From Myoxocephalus aenaeus (lineage: Eukaryota > Chordata > Actinopteri > Perciformes > Cottidae): a DNA stretch of 64,000 nt. The DNA lies in NCBI GenBank assembly GCA_038501785.1, contig JBAMJR010000137.1, positions 4,282,001-4,346,000 on the forward strand. The letters are read 5' to 3'. The notes under the pieces are model-generated. The model searched no databases, was not told the origin of the DNA, and was given only the letters and a program-made list of their open reading frames with translations. Positions 44,151-56,639 of this stretch are shown one piece after another; the first letter of the stretch is position 1, and the number at the start of each line of letters is the position of its first letter. A program made the translations under genes and the position numbers.

Positions 44151-46989
44151 TTCCAAGAAAGAAACCTTTATTTGTTAAATTCTTCAAGAAGCCTTGGGAG
44201 CAGAGATGCTTTTAAAAAAAACATTACGCATTTATTCTTCCCCACAGAAATTCAGTCAAACGCTTTGGGAGATGAATGCACTGAGGAGACGCAGCGATGT
44301 GAAACAGTATGCAAAATTACATTTTCTGAAATATTGTCCCATGTGGATTTTCAAAAGTTCATTTAGCAACCCAGTTTTCCTAACAACTGTACTCAAATCC
44401 GATTGATTTCCATAGGCAAGAATAAATATATCTTCAGTGTCATCTCAGTTCAGCAGGGAAATATGCAATGCATTCTAGAAATGTAATCAGTATATGTATA
44501 TTTATTTTCTTTAATCCAGTTCTAGTTGAATCTGATACTGACATTTTTCAGAGGTCACGTATTGTATTTAAAGTCTGAGTGTGTGACCTAGATGTCACAT
44601 TCAGCTGTTGTTTTCTTTGTTCACAAACTGTCAGGCCTCTCATGTTCTCTTTGGTATATAATTGTAATCTGAAACTTTCTGATGCTTAGAATGATAATTT
44701 AATAATAACCACTGTTTAGATAAGTCATTAGTTCCTTGTTTGAGGATCTTTAAAATCAACCAATAGCTTTGCCAAGATGTCAGCCTTTTAGTGACAAACG
44801 ATTTCAGTTAAGCAGGTCCAAGATGGTTTGGCCGGAGCCGAGGCCTGTCCCTCCTCTGAAAGCCTCTCTCCATTGTCTCAACCCTCTCACAAGGTCTTTG
44901 TGAAGGCTGTTCCAGATATGGGTCATAAAAGCACAAATAACATTCAGATGCTTCCTAGGCTTTCCCCACAGCTATTGACCAAAGAATGACAAGTCCAAAA
45001 AAACCATGTCGAGTTTTTCATCCTGTGCCATTGTCTTTCCACATTAACTCCAAGCTGGGCCTTTTCAGCCAGGCCAGAGTTGTGTCAGGCCGACTCGGAC
45101 AGAGACCAGCTCGAGCAGCAGGCTTGGCCTATTCAAAATACCATGCAGAGTCTGACTCACTCCTTTATTCTATTAACAAAAAATGGCTCTTGGATGCATT
45201 GTACAAAATGTCTTATGAGAAAGATGACAAAGTAACAAGTAAGAATAGCCTCCGTGGCAAGTGGACCCATCAATTTTAAAGTGAAATCCCTTGTGCTCCA
45301 GGGTGTTGTTTTAGCCAAAAAAAATACGTTATATTTCCCAAGGCCACACATTTCGAGGTAAGAAAAAAAATTGACAACAAGGATGGTATTTCAGGATGCT
45401 TAAGTTTGAGTTTAACCTTGCAGGACTTTTGGAAGGCACTTCTGAGCATGAGGCGCAGGGTTTTGGCAGCTGCACAGGGAGCCTGGTGGGTCAGCCCTTC
45501 TCCGGGAGCTGCTACTCCACACTAATCTATTTTAAACCATCTGTGAAATTAGCAAGATTTCCTCAGTCCTTCACCTCCAAGGATTAAAACATTGCTAAGG
45601 GTCTGGGCTGTTCTTACATACTGTTCTTGTATGAATGTTTAATGACTCCTGCAATCAAATTATTTTCCATCACCTGTGCTGGAAAGAGAAATAAGATGAA
45701 AGTTACATGCATGTAAAGGATACACATCTGGTTGAGAGCTGTTTCACTTCAAGAGTCGAAAAAGATACAAATGTTATTCAGCATAATTTTAACTGAAAAA
45801 GAGAGTGTTACACGTTCCTACATCCAGTAACATCAGGGAGACCACGTCTCAGCGGTTTTAAAGAGCCATACCTAGGCACTCCAGTATCTCTGCCAAAGGC
45901 AGTACAATGAAGTCATGAGTCAACTCTAATGAGAAAATCAGATAAATAGCAGCTGTTCTGGGGGAAATGGTGCTGTCTGACAGATTCACTGGCTGCAGCA
46001 TTGAGCAGATCCAAATGAGTAAAATATTGTTCCAGGCGGCCCTCACTGCTCCCCTTCCCACCGGTGTTTAGTCATCAGAGTTGTGAAATAGCAGCCCTGC
46101 CGCTACACGACAGCATTGCTGTATTAATTATTATCCGCTGTTCAAGCATACACATCTTTGTACAGTGACAGTTTATTTAAACAGGCCACTTACAAACAGC
46201 AGTATTACTCCCGATAGCTCACCAGGCCCCCGATTATTCACATCGATCTCTTATTTGGTTCACACAGAAATCTATGGGTACAATTTAAAGCAAAAACAGC
46301 AAAAAAAAAAGATGAAAACATTTCTCCACATATCACCAAGTCAGCAGTGTTGCCATTTTGCGCTCTCACTTTCACAATAATGCAAAGACAAATACACAAA
46401 GCACAGAGCTTTTCTCTATGCCATTATTTGTCATGCAGACTTGGAAAATTACTATAAGATTTATTATGCAGAGGCAAATGTCTAGTTTTCCATCTACGGC
46501 TGCAGAGCACAAACACAGACATCTATTACAGACACTGCAGTTAAACTGCAGCTTTCATGTGCTCTTGGGAGGGCAGCATGCAGTACAATGGTAAAAGACG
46601 AAGTGATTCATGAGGACAACAATTTAAAGAGTTACCCCCCAAATGGTTGAAAGGGCATTAGTTCCAGAGAGTCTTAGTTTTTTCATTGATTTCCTTTTCT
46701 GTAGATAAGTACAGCTTACACAGGGCTGCGGAGAAGACCAGTAAATCAGTAATATGCTGAATTGTAATAACAGTGACTAAAATATTGTTTGAAATGTTTT
46801 ACCAATTACATCAAGAAATACATTATTTAAGGTAAAAAGGAAGCATGGTGTAGAACTCATAATACTTATGATGATAATGAGCAATATATGGCAGAGATCC
46901 AGAGAAGAATGATGGACAGAGTCTGGGCTCACAACTCTCAAGATGACCTCTGGCACACACACATACCTATCTCAATAAGCAGTGAATGC

Positions 46990-47014
46990 ACGCACGCACA
47001 CACACACACACACA
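46990..47014. repeat. short (CA)n microsatellite
   Basis: CGCACGCA followed by about 8 CA units. Confidence 0.9.
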
Positions 47015-47639
47015 TATGTGTGTCTAGGTGTGTAGCTCTCAGAGCAAACTAAAGAAGAAAACCATAGAAATAGTGTAAAGCCAACAAACAAGTATTGGAA
47101 ACTTTCAATTCAGAATCGATGAGTCATCTAATCGGCTATACTGATCAAACTTTTTGAGTCGAGTATCAGCTGAAAATCGGTGGATGATTGTTTAGAGCAC
47201 CCATTCACACACAAAACTAATGGATATTGAGCTTTAAAGTGTGAAATTGAGTCAATGCAGCACCACAGTAAAGGGAAGTGTCTCTTATATTATTTTGCAG
47301 TTCAAACTTAAAAAGGTAACTGCTTAATTTCAAAAGCAAAATCAACCCAAACTGAAACCCTAGTTCAGATCAATATTTTCAGTTAGAGTTTAAAAAACGC
47401 TCCGCCCCCTAGTTTATATAAATTTTATGTTAGATGATTTGGTATAATTTCTCTGTGCCGCTTCAGAATGTTCCACTAAAAGGTTTATCACTTTACTTGA
47501 AGGGTATTGTCTAAATTGTTCCTTCTAACACTTGGGCATTTGTTGGGAGGTGGTTACCATCCAGTTCAGTTCCATCACACGTTTTTGTAGAACCTTAAAT
47601 GTTTATTTTAGGTTTATTGGGTTGCTCAAGTCCAATAGG

Positions 47640-48020
47640 TGCATGACCTACGTACTTGGCACCGTAGCACGAGACTCCGCGGATGGCACGCGTGCGCCGA
47701 GCATGCATTATTCTCCGAAACGCCGGAGGGCATATATACAAAATGACCTGTAAAGAATCAAAAAGCCAACAAGTGTAACCGAGAAAAAGCCATAAATCAA
47801 CCTCCACAATGCCGACGAGAGATTGTAATCATCTGTAATTGGCTAGCAAAATATATACTCAAATGAAGATTTTCCAAGGTGCACAAATAAGTGGCGCATG
47901 ATGCGCAGGCTGTGATTACATCATTTCCCCACTGGCTTCACTGCGGCAATCATAAACTAATCTTGAGGCTAAATAAAATGGCGAGTATATTTGCAATGAC
48001 CAAGGCCGTAAAGCGCTTCC
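47640..48020. promoter_or_regulatory. candidate regulatory block, CpG-containing
   Basis: CpG-bearing unique sequence (CCGCGGATGGCACGCGTGCG near 47677) followed by GTAATCATCTGTAATTGGCT (47826) and GATTACATCATTTCCCC (47913). It has the mixed, motif-dense look of a conserved non-coding element. Composition and motifs only. Confidence 0.25.
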
Positions 48021-51000
48021 ATACCTATGATGATTATTCCAACATCTTCTAGGTCATCTGTGCGTTCTGCACTTTATGGGCAAGATTCACAACATCTTCT
48101 GCTCTCTAGTCACCTGGTTGTCTCCAAAAACTGGTTTCTTCTGCAGCACAATACACTTCCACATTAATCTCACTGAAAACGAAACAAACTAAAAAATGGA
48201 CTTTCCCATGTATTAGTTGTATGTAATACTTGCAATGTTATGTATGTTAATCCTTAAAATGAACTTTGACTTTTCATTATAATGTTGAACACTTCTTGAC
48301 ATCAAAACCAGGGATGGCTATCTTGAGAAACTAATGCAAGATAAAAAAAAAAACTATCCAACCGTAACCTCTTTTTCAATGAAAGTAAATCAAGCACTAG
48401 TCTCAAAAGTTGTTTAATCGCACAAGAAAGTTAACAATTTGTCAACAATTAAAGCCCAAAGCCACTTTCCCCAAATTACCATTATGAATGTAAAAATATC
48501 CAAACGACAAACGAGTGCACGGGCAGAAAGACAGTTAATTTGGGTCTAAAAAAACGTGATATATATTATATCTAATATCTATTTCTTTTGATATCCAGTA
48601 ATGGCCCGTGAATGACTGAAGTAGCCTAAATTAAAAACACATGATTCTGTTAATACTATCTTTGCACACTTTTCTTGAAATATTTCAAGTCACACTGACT
48701 CTTGTGGACCCATAGCCAAACGGATTGGTTTGAAGTTGTTCATATGTCGGCATTGTGACTAAAGTTTAAAATATTAAAGCAACGACTTAAGTCATGTACC
48801 ATCAGGTACAAATATGCACTTTTGCTGATAAATCAGGCTCCAATAAATTGCCAGATTACTCTCTCGCCAAAATAGAGTTGGCATTCAGGCTTCAAGCTTA
48901 GTGGTTGATCAAATCTGACATTTAGTTTACGATTTGATTCTACTAACAAGCAACCGATAGTACAGAAATCAAACTTATGAATATATTAAGCATTGTTTCA
49001 CTGATGTTGAAGTAAAATATTTATGATACACATGACTCTTTCAGTGTGCTGTACAATGTAAAACATAAGCACAAACACACAGCACAGAAAGTCTAACGCA
49101 GGTGATGATAGAAGCAACATCTTTCTATTCAGATTTTAATTAAATTCAGTATGTATAGTCCTCCAGCAACTTTAGCACATATTATTTAATATTATATTAT
49201 ATCATATAAAAAGCATATCGTTGATCTTCCTTTATACTGTAAATAGGTATAATCATTACCTTAAAATTATTTATTTTCTAAATAAACGCCAGCATACAAT
49301 ACAGACTTTAATGACACATCTTTTTGTTTGCTAATTGTAGATATTTACAGCTATTCTTGTCATAAATTACCTGTAAATGTATGAATAACTTATCTTAATA
49401 TAATAAATTGTTTTCATTAATCAAAAGTAAAAAAAAGTAAAATACTTCTAATAGTAATCTATTTGCACTAAGTTGATCAAGAAAGGAAACAGTAGTGATT
49501 TATAATATTGAGCAACAGACTTTTAGCCACCATGTATTTGATGGGTAAACATCTCAAAATGGACTAAAATATGCCGATACATTAATATTAATATTTTTCC
49601 AACCTATGTTTTCTCACACCAGGAGACAGGAAATAACATAATGAATACCTCCACAGTGAAAATAATTACTCAAATCTTAAAACAAAATGTCTCTTTAATT
49701 TGTAAGTGTCAACAGCAGTACAAAAGATGGAGTGATGGGAGAAGTTTTCTGTAACACAATTTCTGTTTCTTTTACAGAAAAGGAGGGAATTCTTGAGGTA
49801 AATGAGTTTAAACAGGCAGTTAGTCATCCCACTGTTGCATTGTTACAATGGACTGAGACGTACAGAAAATGGTGTTACATTATAATGCCTGAATTGATCC
49901 TGTGGGGATAATTTAATCATATACAGTATACACATTATTATGGTGCCTAGAGGCACCCAAATGTGTCACCCATTGGTTTGTTTTTACTTGATATAGTGTA
50001 TTAATACTACCAAAGCGGAGAAGACAGCTCTCCACACACACCACTGTAAAATTATTCACCTTAAGTTCACCTCACGTCAATACTGCACATGGAAACCAAA
50101 GACTTGCTGGTGTACACTTTGAAGCCAAGCAAAACAAAACAAACATTAAAAAAAAGTCATAACATTTTTTTCTTTTTTTCTTTTTATCAATAATACCCCT
50201 AGCAAATAATCAATCTTTTGTACTGTATAAAGAAGAATGTGAACACAAATGTGATGGCAAACATTTTTTTTTAAGTTGAATTAAAAACTTTACATTGGAC
50301 TGTACAAGATATTATGATAAACTATTTACATATTCAGACATAAACTTTTTTTAAAGCAGCAACAGACACTATGTATTTCATTTTCTCTACACCCAAACAA
50401 TACTTGCCTTGGGCCTAGGTACCTGCCAGGGAAAACAAATCTACGCAGAAAATTGTATCAGGCTGCCAGCAATTTCAAAACAATGGCTCCAGTGATAGAA
50501 GAGCCACACACAGTGTTGCTTGAGAGACAACTCTAAAAAGCAAAGTACCAAAGACAACTATAAATGTTGGCCTGAATAACACATTTTACACTTCTGAACA
50601 GCAGCTAGCAAGTCAGTCCAGCATGTCAGTGAATTGTGCTGATTAAATTAACACAGAGAACATTCCCACCATATACATCACAAAGTTCAGACAGAAAAAA
50701 ATTAAATGTTGGAACAGCATACAACCTTTTGTCTTCAGTTGTTTTTTCAAACCACTGCAAGTAGATTGAGAGAAAACAATTATGAGGGCTACATTTGCAG
50801 ATGGCTGGATGGTCGTGACCATGTTCAATAAAAATCAGCAACATACAACAAAATGACAAGGAGAGAATAAAGTATGCAGAATGCATCATGTTGGTGCGTT
50901 TTGCCACATTAAAACAAATAAATATTTGCACGCTCCCACCTCTTTCAAAATCTAAAAACATCACTTGTTTGAAACAATCAATCATGAAAAAACACGTCTG

Positions 51001-51569
51001 TGTATTGTGGTTATGTAAATGAAGCCAGATGCATGCAGCATTTTTGGATGGTATCAGCTCCTCGTAAGAAAATTGCCACAAACTATGAGTGCTGTTATAA
51101 CCAAAAATCACAAGGATATACAGCATACCACATAGATTGTACGACGATTGGAAACACATTATTGTATAATCCTTTTACATCAAGAGCCTGTTGCTTAAAT
51201 GAGTACCTTACTTGTAACGACTCCTGTATTTAAACAAGTCTAATGAGTAGAATTAATTTTGATTGGTTCTTTGAATAGTCAAAGGAAGATAACGTTGGCA
51301 AGTGAGGTGTTTCACTCTGTCTCAGGTCAAATACTGCTCTCTTCCAAAAGGCAGAAAAAAATCAGCATCTACGTGAGGTACGGTGACTTGTCAGGTTTTA
51401 AAAACATGAAATCACGTACAAAAATAAAACATAAAAAATAAAATAGAACAGCCAAATACATAACTTATACTTCACTAATGAACAAAAATATATTTCCTAT
51501 GTTATATTTACAATAAAATCTAAATGAGATGGTGAATTCACTGAAAACCATATTTAGCTCAAATTCATC
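48021..51569. other. AT-rich DNA, possibly distal sox6 3' UTR
   Basis: Very AT-rich, without repeats I recognise. Sense-strand (minus) TGTAAATA, a Pumilio-type motif, occurs at 51512-51505, 50330-50323 and 49349-49342, but this 8-mer also occurs elsewhere in the window. If sox6 uses a poly(A) signal near 49693 or 49266, much of this is UTR; otherwise it is intergenic. Confidence 0.35.
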
Positions 51570-51599
51570 AAACATGTTATTTTTTTTCTTTTATTTCTC

Positions 51600-51608
51600 T
51601 GATTGTCC
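51600..51608 (-). promoter_or_regulatory. miR-219 8-mer site beside a poly(A) signal
   Basis: The sense strand reads GGACAATCA, complementary to positions 1-9 of miR-219-5p (8-mer site). AATAAA at 51595-51590 begins 5 nt downstream on the same strand, so if that signal is used the site sits at the extreme 3' end of the message. Confidence 0.45.
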
Positions 51609-53285
51609 GTGTTGTTGTTTTACTGACAATTTTAGAGCCAGCAGTGGCTAATAATAAATACAATATTTTGATACTCTACAATTTCAAATACAATATACAA
51701 TGCACTGAAGTCTGGTGTTTGACGGCCTGCTGTTGAATTTTCTGCTCACTTTCTTGTGCTGAGTCTCTCCCCTAGGCAGCCCTGAAGCTTAAACAAAGTG
51801 TTCATTCATCACATGAGTCTTTGCATAAATAAACAAAATAAGTAGACAAAAAAATGACTCAAATCTGGCAACTGTGAGAGCAAACCCACTTGAGTCCAAC
51901 TGGAGATTTGTGTTCATTGATGGTGTTTTTTTCCTTGAACAGCTTCACATTAATCAGAATTGATAAAAATACAATTTATATCCAGTGCTTATAACACTTA
52001 AAAAACATCATCTCCTCGTGAGTTCTTGTAATTTTTTTCTCTTTTTTTTTTTTTTTTTGCTATATAAGCACAGTCAAGTTTCAGTTCCATGAAGAGTCCT
52101 CTTTAACTCCCAGCCAACTAAAGCAAGTGTGGCACGGTCATGAAAATATTTACAATCACATACAAATCAATCTAACCACCAGCAAACAGGAGCAAACAGC
52201 TTGAAAATGCCAAACAGTTTGACTTGGAGGGAAATCCACTTGGGTTTGTTTGTAGGAGAGCTTCCCTAAATGTTGTGTACCTCAAAATGAGAATAATGTA
52301 GAAAAAATGTGATGGAGAAGAAAGTAAAACAGGAATTATGAATGGCCTGGATAAAAAAACCTACACGACTATAAGATTATAAATGCTTCCAAAAAGTAGA
52401 AACAACACAAGCCAGCACTTATTTTGACAATAAAAGTACAGAAGATATGAGTGCGTAAGAGATATATAGAGCCATCTGTACGAATTAGAGCTAGGAGAAA
52501 AATGCAGTGACCAGCAGTGGGGATCTTGACCAGTTAAAGCCAGTGATCAGCCATTCAGATCCTTCAAAACACTCTGATCTCGTTCTGAAATGGACAGGTT
52601 CAAGGGCAAGGGAGGGGAATAGCAGGAGTCATGCATTAATAATGCTGTATTTCAGATGATACCCAGTCGTCAGTCATTTTAATAATCCCCCACAGCTTGA
52701 TGTACTTGTTCCATCTGCTCACCAGTGCCTAGTGATTGGGCCAGGGTGGGAGCCCTGTTGAGGCCTTACTACCAGCACTTTGATGGAGAGCACAATGAGG
52801 GACACAGACCCCATTTTTATTGTTTCCCATCCCTCCCTGGAGTTTTCTCCTCTCTGAGCCAGATGGCGCCCCCTGGGTGCTGAGGTTGCCACGGGCAGGG
52901 GTCAGAGCAGGGCATGGCAGGGAGGGAAGCCACTTAGACCTTCTGCCCTGCAAAGAGGATCTGACTCTCAACATCAAGGCCTGGCTTTATCTAGCTGCAG
53001 TCTCCAGAAGGTCACCACTTGTCAGCTTTTTAGCTGAAATCATTGCCTGTTTTAAATGCAAGCGTGAGGTGCATGCCGAAAGCCGATACATATCTTTTTT
53101 TTTTTTTTAAATAACAACATAAGGCTCAAGGGTGACAGAATAAGATTCGTATAAGTGCACTAATGCAAAAATCTGTGTTTTAAGTTACCCCTGTCATGCG
53201 CATATGACGAGGTAATTTAAGAAACAAACATAAGATTTTAGCCTTTCTGTAAGTTTATAAATATCCTCATAAACTGTCACTCCTT

Positions 53286-53293
53286 TTAAGACT
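53286..53293 (-). promoter_or_regulatory. miR-499 8-mer seed match in sox6 3' UTR
   Basis: The sense (minus) strand reads AGTCTTAA, a full 8-mer match to the miR-499-5p seed (UAAGACU, positions 2-8, plus A opposite position 1). Repression of Sox6 by miR-499 in slow and cardiac muscle is established in vertebrates; action of this copy is inferred. Confidence 0.55.
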
Positions 53294-53340
53294 ACGGCAG
53301 TAATCAACTCATTGCATCAACCCGATGACCGTGCTCCGCT

Positions 53341-53348
53341 TTAAGACT
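53341..53348 (-). promoter_or_regulatory. second miR-499 8-mer seed match
   Basis: The sense strand again reads AGTCTTAA, 55 nt from the neighbouring identical site. Pairing extends one base further (AAGTCTTAA), which also matches miR-499 position 9. Confidence 0.55.
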
Positions 53349-53411
53349 TCTTAGTGTCAATTTAAGATTTACAATGTCTAAAAAGAATTAAGATTGGAAA
53401 AAATGAAGTTC

Positions 53412-53425
53412 TAAGACGTAAGACT
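53412..53425 (-). promoter_or_regulatory. back-to-back miR-499 and miR-208 seed matches
   Basis: On the sense strand AGTCTTA (53425-53419, miR-499 7-mer) is followed immediately by CGTCTTA (53418-53412, miR-208 7-mer). The two microRNAs share the UAAGAC core and differ at seed position 8, so each site fits a different family member best. Both are encoded within myosin heavy-chain genes and are known to target Sox6. Confidence 0.55.
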
Positions 53426-53896
53426 TTAAACTTGCCGTCCAAAAAGGGCTAAAGCGTTTAACAGAATGTACTGTAGCTAAACATTGTACAACATCAATTT
53501 GAGATTGTAATGCCCCCAAAGCTGCCTTTTGCTGCTGTTCCAATCCCACAGATTGGAGGCCTTTGGCCCTTTCGCATTCTGGCCTGATTACAATCACTCC
53601 GATTAAGAACTTGGTAAATCAGACTGGTTTGCAGTGTTGGAAATGAGTTAAGGACGTGGCCACGGTGCTCTGTGTGGACTGGGATGAGGAAATGAAAGGG
53701 CTGGCCGCTTTCATTGATGATCACTGCATTGGGCTCCCTGGAGAACAGCTAGCATCACAAGCTACCACCCAAACATGTTGTATACTTTAACCTCCTGCAG
53801 AGCCGGCTGCCTCCGAGTTCCTGAGTTTCATTTGTGTATTCTGTTAGGGTAAATTAAAGAAAGTCTGGATAATGAAGCTGTATTAAGGGATCAAGA

Positions 53897-53906
53897 GATT
53901 GTCCAA
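53897..53906 (-). promoter_or_regulatory. miR-219 site, ten contiguous bases
   Basis: The plus strand GATTGTCCAA equals positions 2-11 of miR-219-5p, so the sense transcript is complementary over ten bases, with no A opposite position 1. miR-219 repression of Sox6 during oligodendrocyte differentiation is established knowledge. Confidence 0.5.
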
Positions 53907-54419
53907 GACTCACGAAGCCTCTCCCAAAAGATTTTACAGATTTTAGAAACAACTTGAAATGTTTGGCACTTCTGCACTAAATTATGCAGTTTGTGTAATA
54001 CAATGACAAAGCACTAATACTAATAATACTAATAATAATAATGTGTAATTTCCACTCTGTAACAAGTTGGAATCACTTTATATGAATTTTGAGATATTTT
54101 GTACTGATAATACTAATAATTAATTATTGATTATAAACATTCACAAGCTGTTGGCTGGCACACTATACCTGAGTGAGAATATTATCCCCATCTTCAACAG
54201 TTATGCAATATAAATCAAATTCATCTAATTGAAGAAGAAAACAAGAGAAATGTCTGAAAGAATTATAGATCCATATCAAATGTTAATTTTCAAGTTATAT
54301 CTTTTGTTCTACGATCCAATTGTGTAAATGTCTATGATCTCAATGAAAAAATCAACAATGAGATAAAAAAAAGAAAAAAGAAAACACAACCAAACTGCTT
54401 TACACACTTGAAGAAACAC

Positions 54420-54426
54420 TTAAGAC
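54420..54426 (-). promoter_or_regulatory. 7-mer-A1 miR-499/208 site close to the sox6 stop
   Basis: The sense strand reads GTCTTAA, matching seed positions 2-7 shared by miR-499 and miR-208 with an A opposite position 1. It lies about 210 nt after the stop codon. It is weaker than the 8-mers further down. Confidence 0.35.
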
Positions 54427-54635
54427 CAAATAGCTTTTTGATTCTGATGAAGCCCCATCTGCATGCTGGCTCCTAAATGATACATCGTTATTTATTTATC
54501 TTACATTTTTAAACCCTTGTGGTGTTTTTGTTTTGTTTTGCTCTTTCGCTCCCTCAGATCAGACCAACCCTCTGGGCATCCTCCTGTATGAGTGTTGTGT
54601 CTGCGTCGGCGTCGGCCTCTTCCATTCAAGAGATC

Positions 54636-54942
54636 TCAGTTGGTGCTAACTGGCTCTTGTGTGTCATTTTCACTACTGTAGTCTGTTTTGGCCTCATCCT
54701 CAAAATCCTCGTACATGTCTATCTCATGCACTCCATTGACCGGCACACTGTTGTTTGCCAAGGTACTGGGCTCTAGCTTCATGTTGAAGGTGCTCTGGAT
54801 GACAGGAATGGATGGCTCGGGACTCGCTGACGCACTCGAGCATTCGGATGTCATCTGAGGTGAGGGTGTGGTGGTCGCCATGGTGATGGCTCCGGGATAG
54901 ATCAGACTGGCGGTGGTGGTGATGGGAATCTGTGGTGGCTGT
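54636..54942 (-). CDS. sox6: sox6 last coding exon (C-terminal tail and stop)
   Basis: The minus strand reads from an acceptor (AG at 54944-54943) through 101 codons to TGA at 54638-54636. The first base completes a Gly codon begun in the previous exon. The peptide starts [20 protein letters not shown], continues [20 protein letters not shown] and includes [18 protein letters not shown]. It ends in the acidic segment [20 protein letters not shown] followed by a Val-Ser-Thr-Asn terminus. From memory, human SOX6 has [34 protein letters not shown] and a VSAN end at these places, whereas SOX5 ends differently (GSDSENHIAGQAN). The region lies C-terminal to the HMG box and has no enzymatic motif; it is a low-complexity Ser/Thr/Pro segment followed by an acidic tail. 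The paralogue assignment (sox6 rather than sox5 or sox13) is firm on these residues. Confidence 0.95.
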
Positions 54943-55915
<973 letters not shown>

Positions 55916-56639
55916 TCAGAGTTTAATTATTTGAACACAAGAAAAACTATTTTAATAACTGATGGTGTTTAAAATGTGGCCAAAGCCTACTTTAACAGTG
56001 AACTGTACATAGCCATATATCTGGCAAAATCCTGATTTATTGTTTGTTCCACACCAACCTCTTGATAGCACATAGTCTGAGACGAGAGGCAAGCTTTCGA
56101 TGTCAAACAGTAAGAAACAACAGGCGAGTGCAGTAAATACTGCAGCTCTGTGAAGTGTCCTACTAGGTACTGGACAGTGGTGTATAAAGTACCCAAAAGC
56201 CGTACTTGAGTAAAAGTAAAGATACCTTACTGGAAAATTACTCCAGTAAAAGTAAAAGTCACCTATTAAAATACTACTTGAGTAAAAGTCTTAAAGTATC
56301 TGATATTTTCTGTACTTAAGTATCAAAAGTATTTTTCTGATATAAAATGTACTTAAGTATTGAAAGTAAAAGTACAAGTACATGCTTTTAATAAAAAAGC
56401 AAAGGGTCAGAATTTTGAGAATTATGAAGTTTATTCTTTTAAGTGCTGTGGCCACCGTGACCAAGGACAAGGAGTTGTGTTGATAAAATAACTGGGTTGG
56501 CTGGGATCCATCCATATATATTATGTTCAACATAATATATTGTACCTAAGTATACTTTTGCATCTACTATGAACTTATCATCATAATTCTCCAAAAAGCA
56601 ATATGACACTATGAAGGACTTGTAACAGTGTGGTTATAA

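Larger units (their letters stand above)
38424..46990. other. intergenic with candidate regulatory islands
   Basis: No gene is seen. The notable features are an inverted repeat at 42512-42553, an A run near 42886-42900, a T/C-rich tract at 40924-40962, and unique homeodomain-motif-rich blocks at 40290-40460 and 44020-44150. Confidence 0.45.
51570..54635 (-). other. sox6: probable sox6 3' UTR (distal end inferred)
   Basis: This stretch follows the sox6 stop codon on the sense strand without an obvious splice or competing gene. Human SOX6 has a 3' UTR of several kilobases, so a long one is expected. Sense-strand AATAAA signals occur near 54490, near 52813 and at 51595-51590. The last lies just after a miR-219 seed match and is followed by a T/G-containing stretch, so I used it as a minimum end. 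ATTAAA near 49693 and AATAAA near 49266 would give a longer version. Support beyond position is the cluster of miR-499/208 and miR-219 complementary sites listed separately. A 177-codon minus-strand open frame at 51159-50626, just beyond this end, shows no recognisable protein features and would be UTR if the transcript is longer. Confidence 0.5.

Noticed and set aside
44986..45279. 97-codon plus-strand frame
   Set aside because: No recognisable motif. The length is not exceptional in 64 kb of six-frame translation.
50626..51159. 177-codon minus-strand open frame beyond the sox6 stop
   Set aside because: It is Cys/Phe/His-rich without domain pattern, lies in AT-poor-in-stops sequence on the sox6 sense strand, and has no promoter or splice context. 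Most likely chance within UTR or flanking DNA.
49342..51512. Three TGTAAATA Pumilio-type motifs on the sox6 sense strand as UTR evidence
   Set aside because: The same 8-mer occurs several times in clearly intergenic parts of this AT-rich window, so the motifs alone do not prove a UTR.
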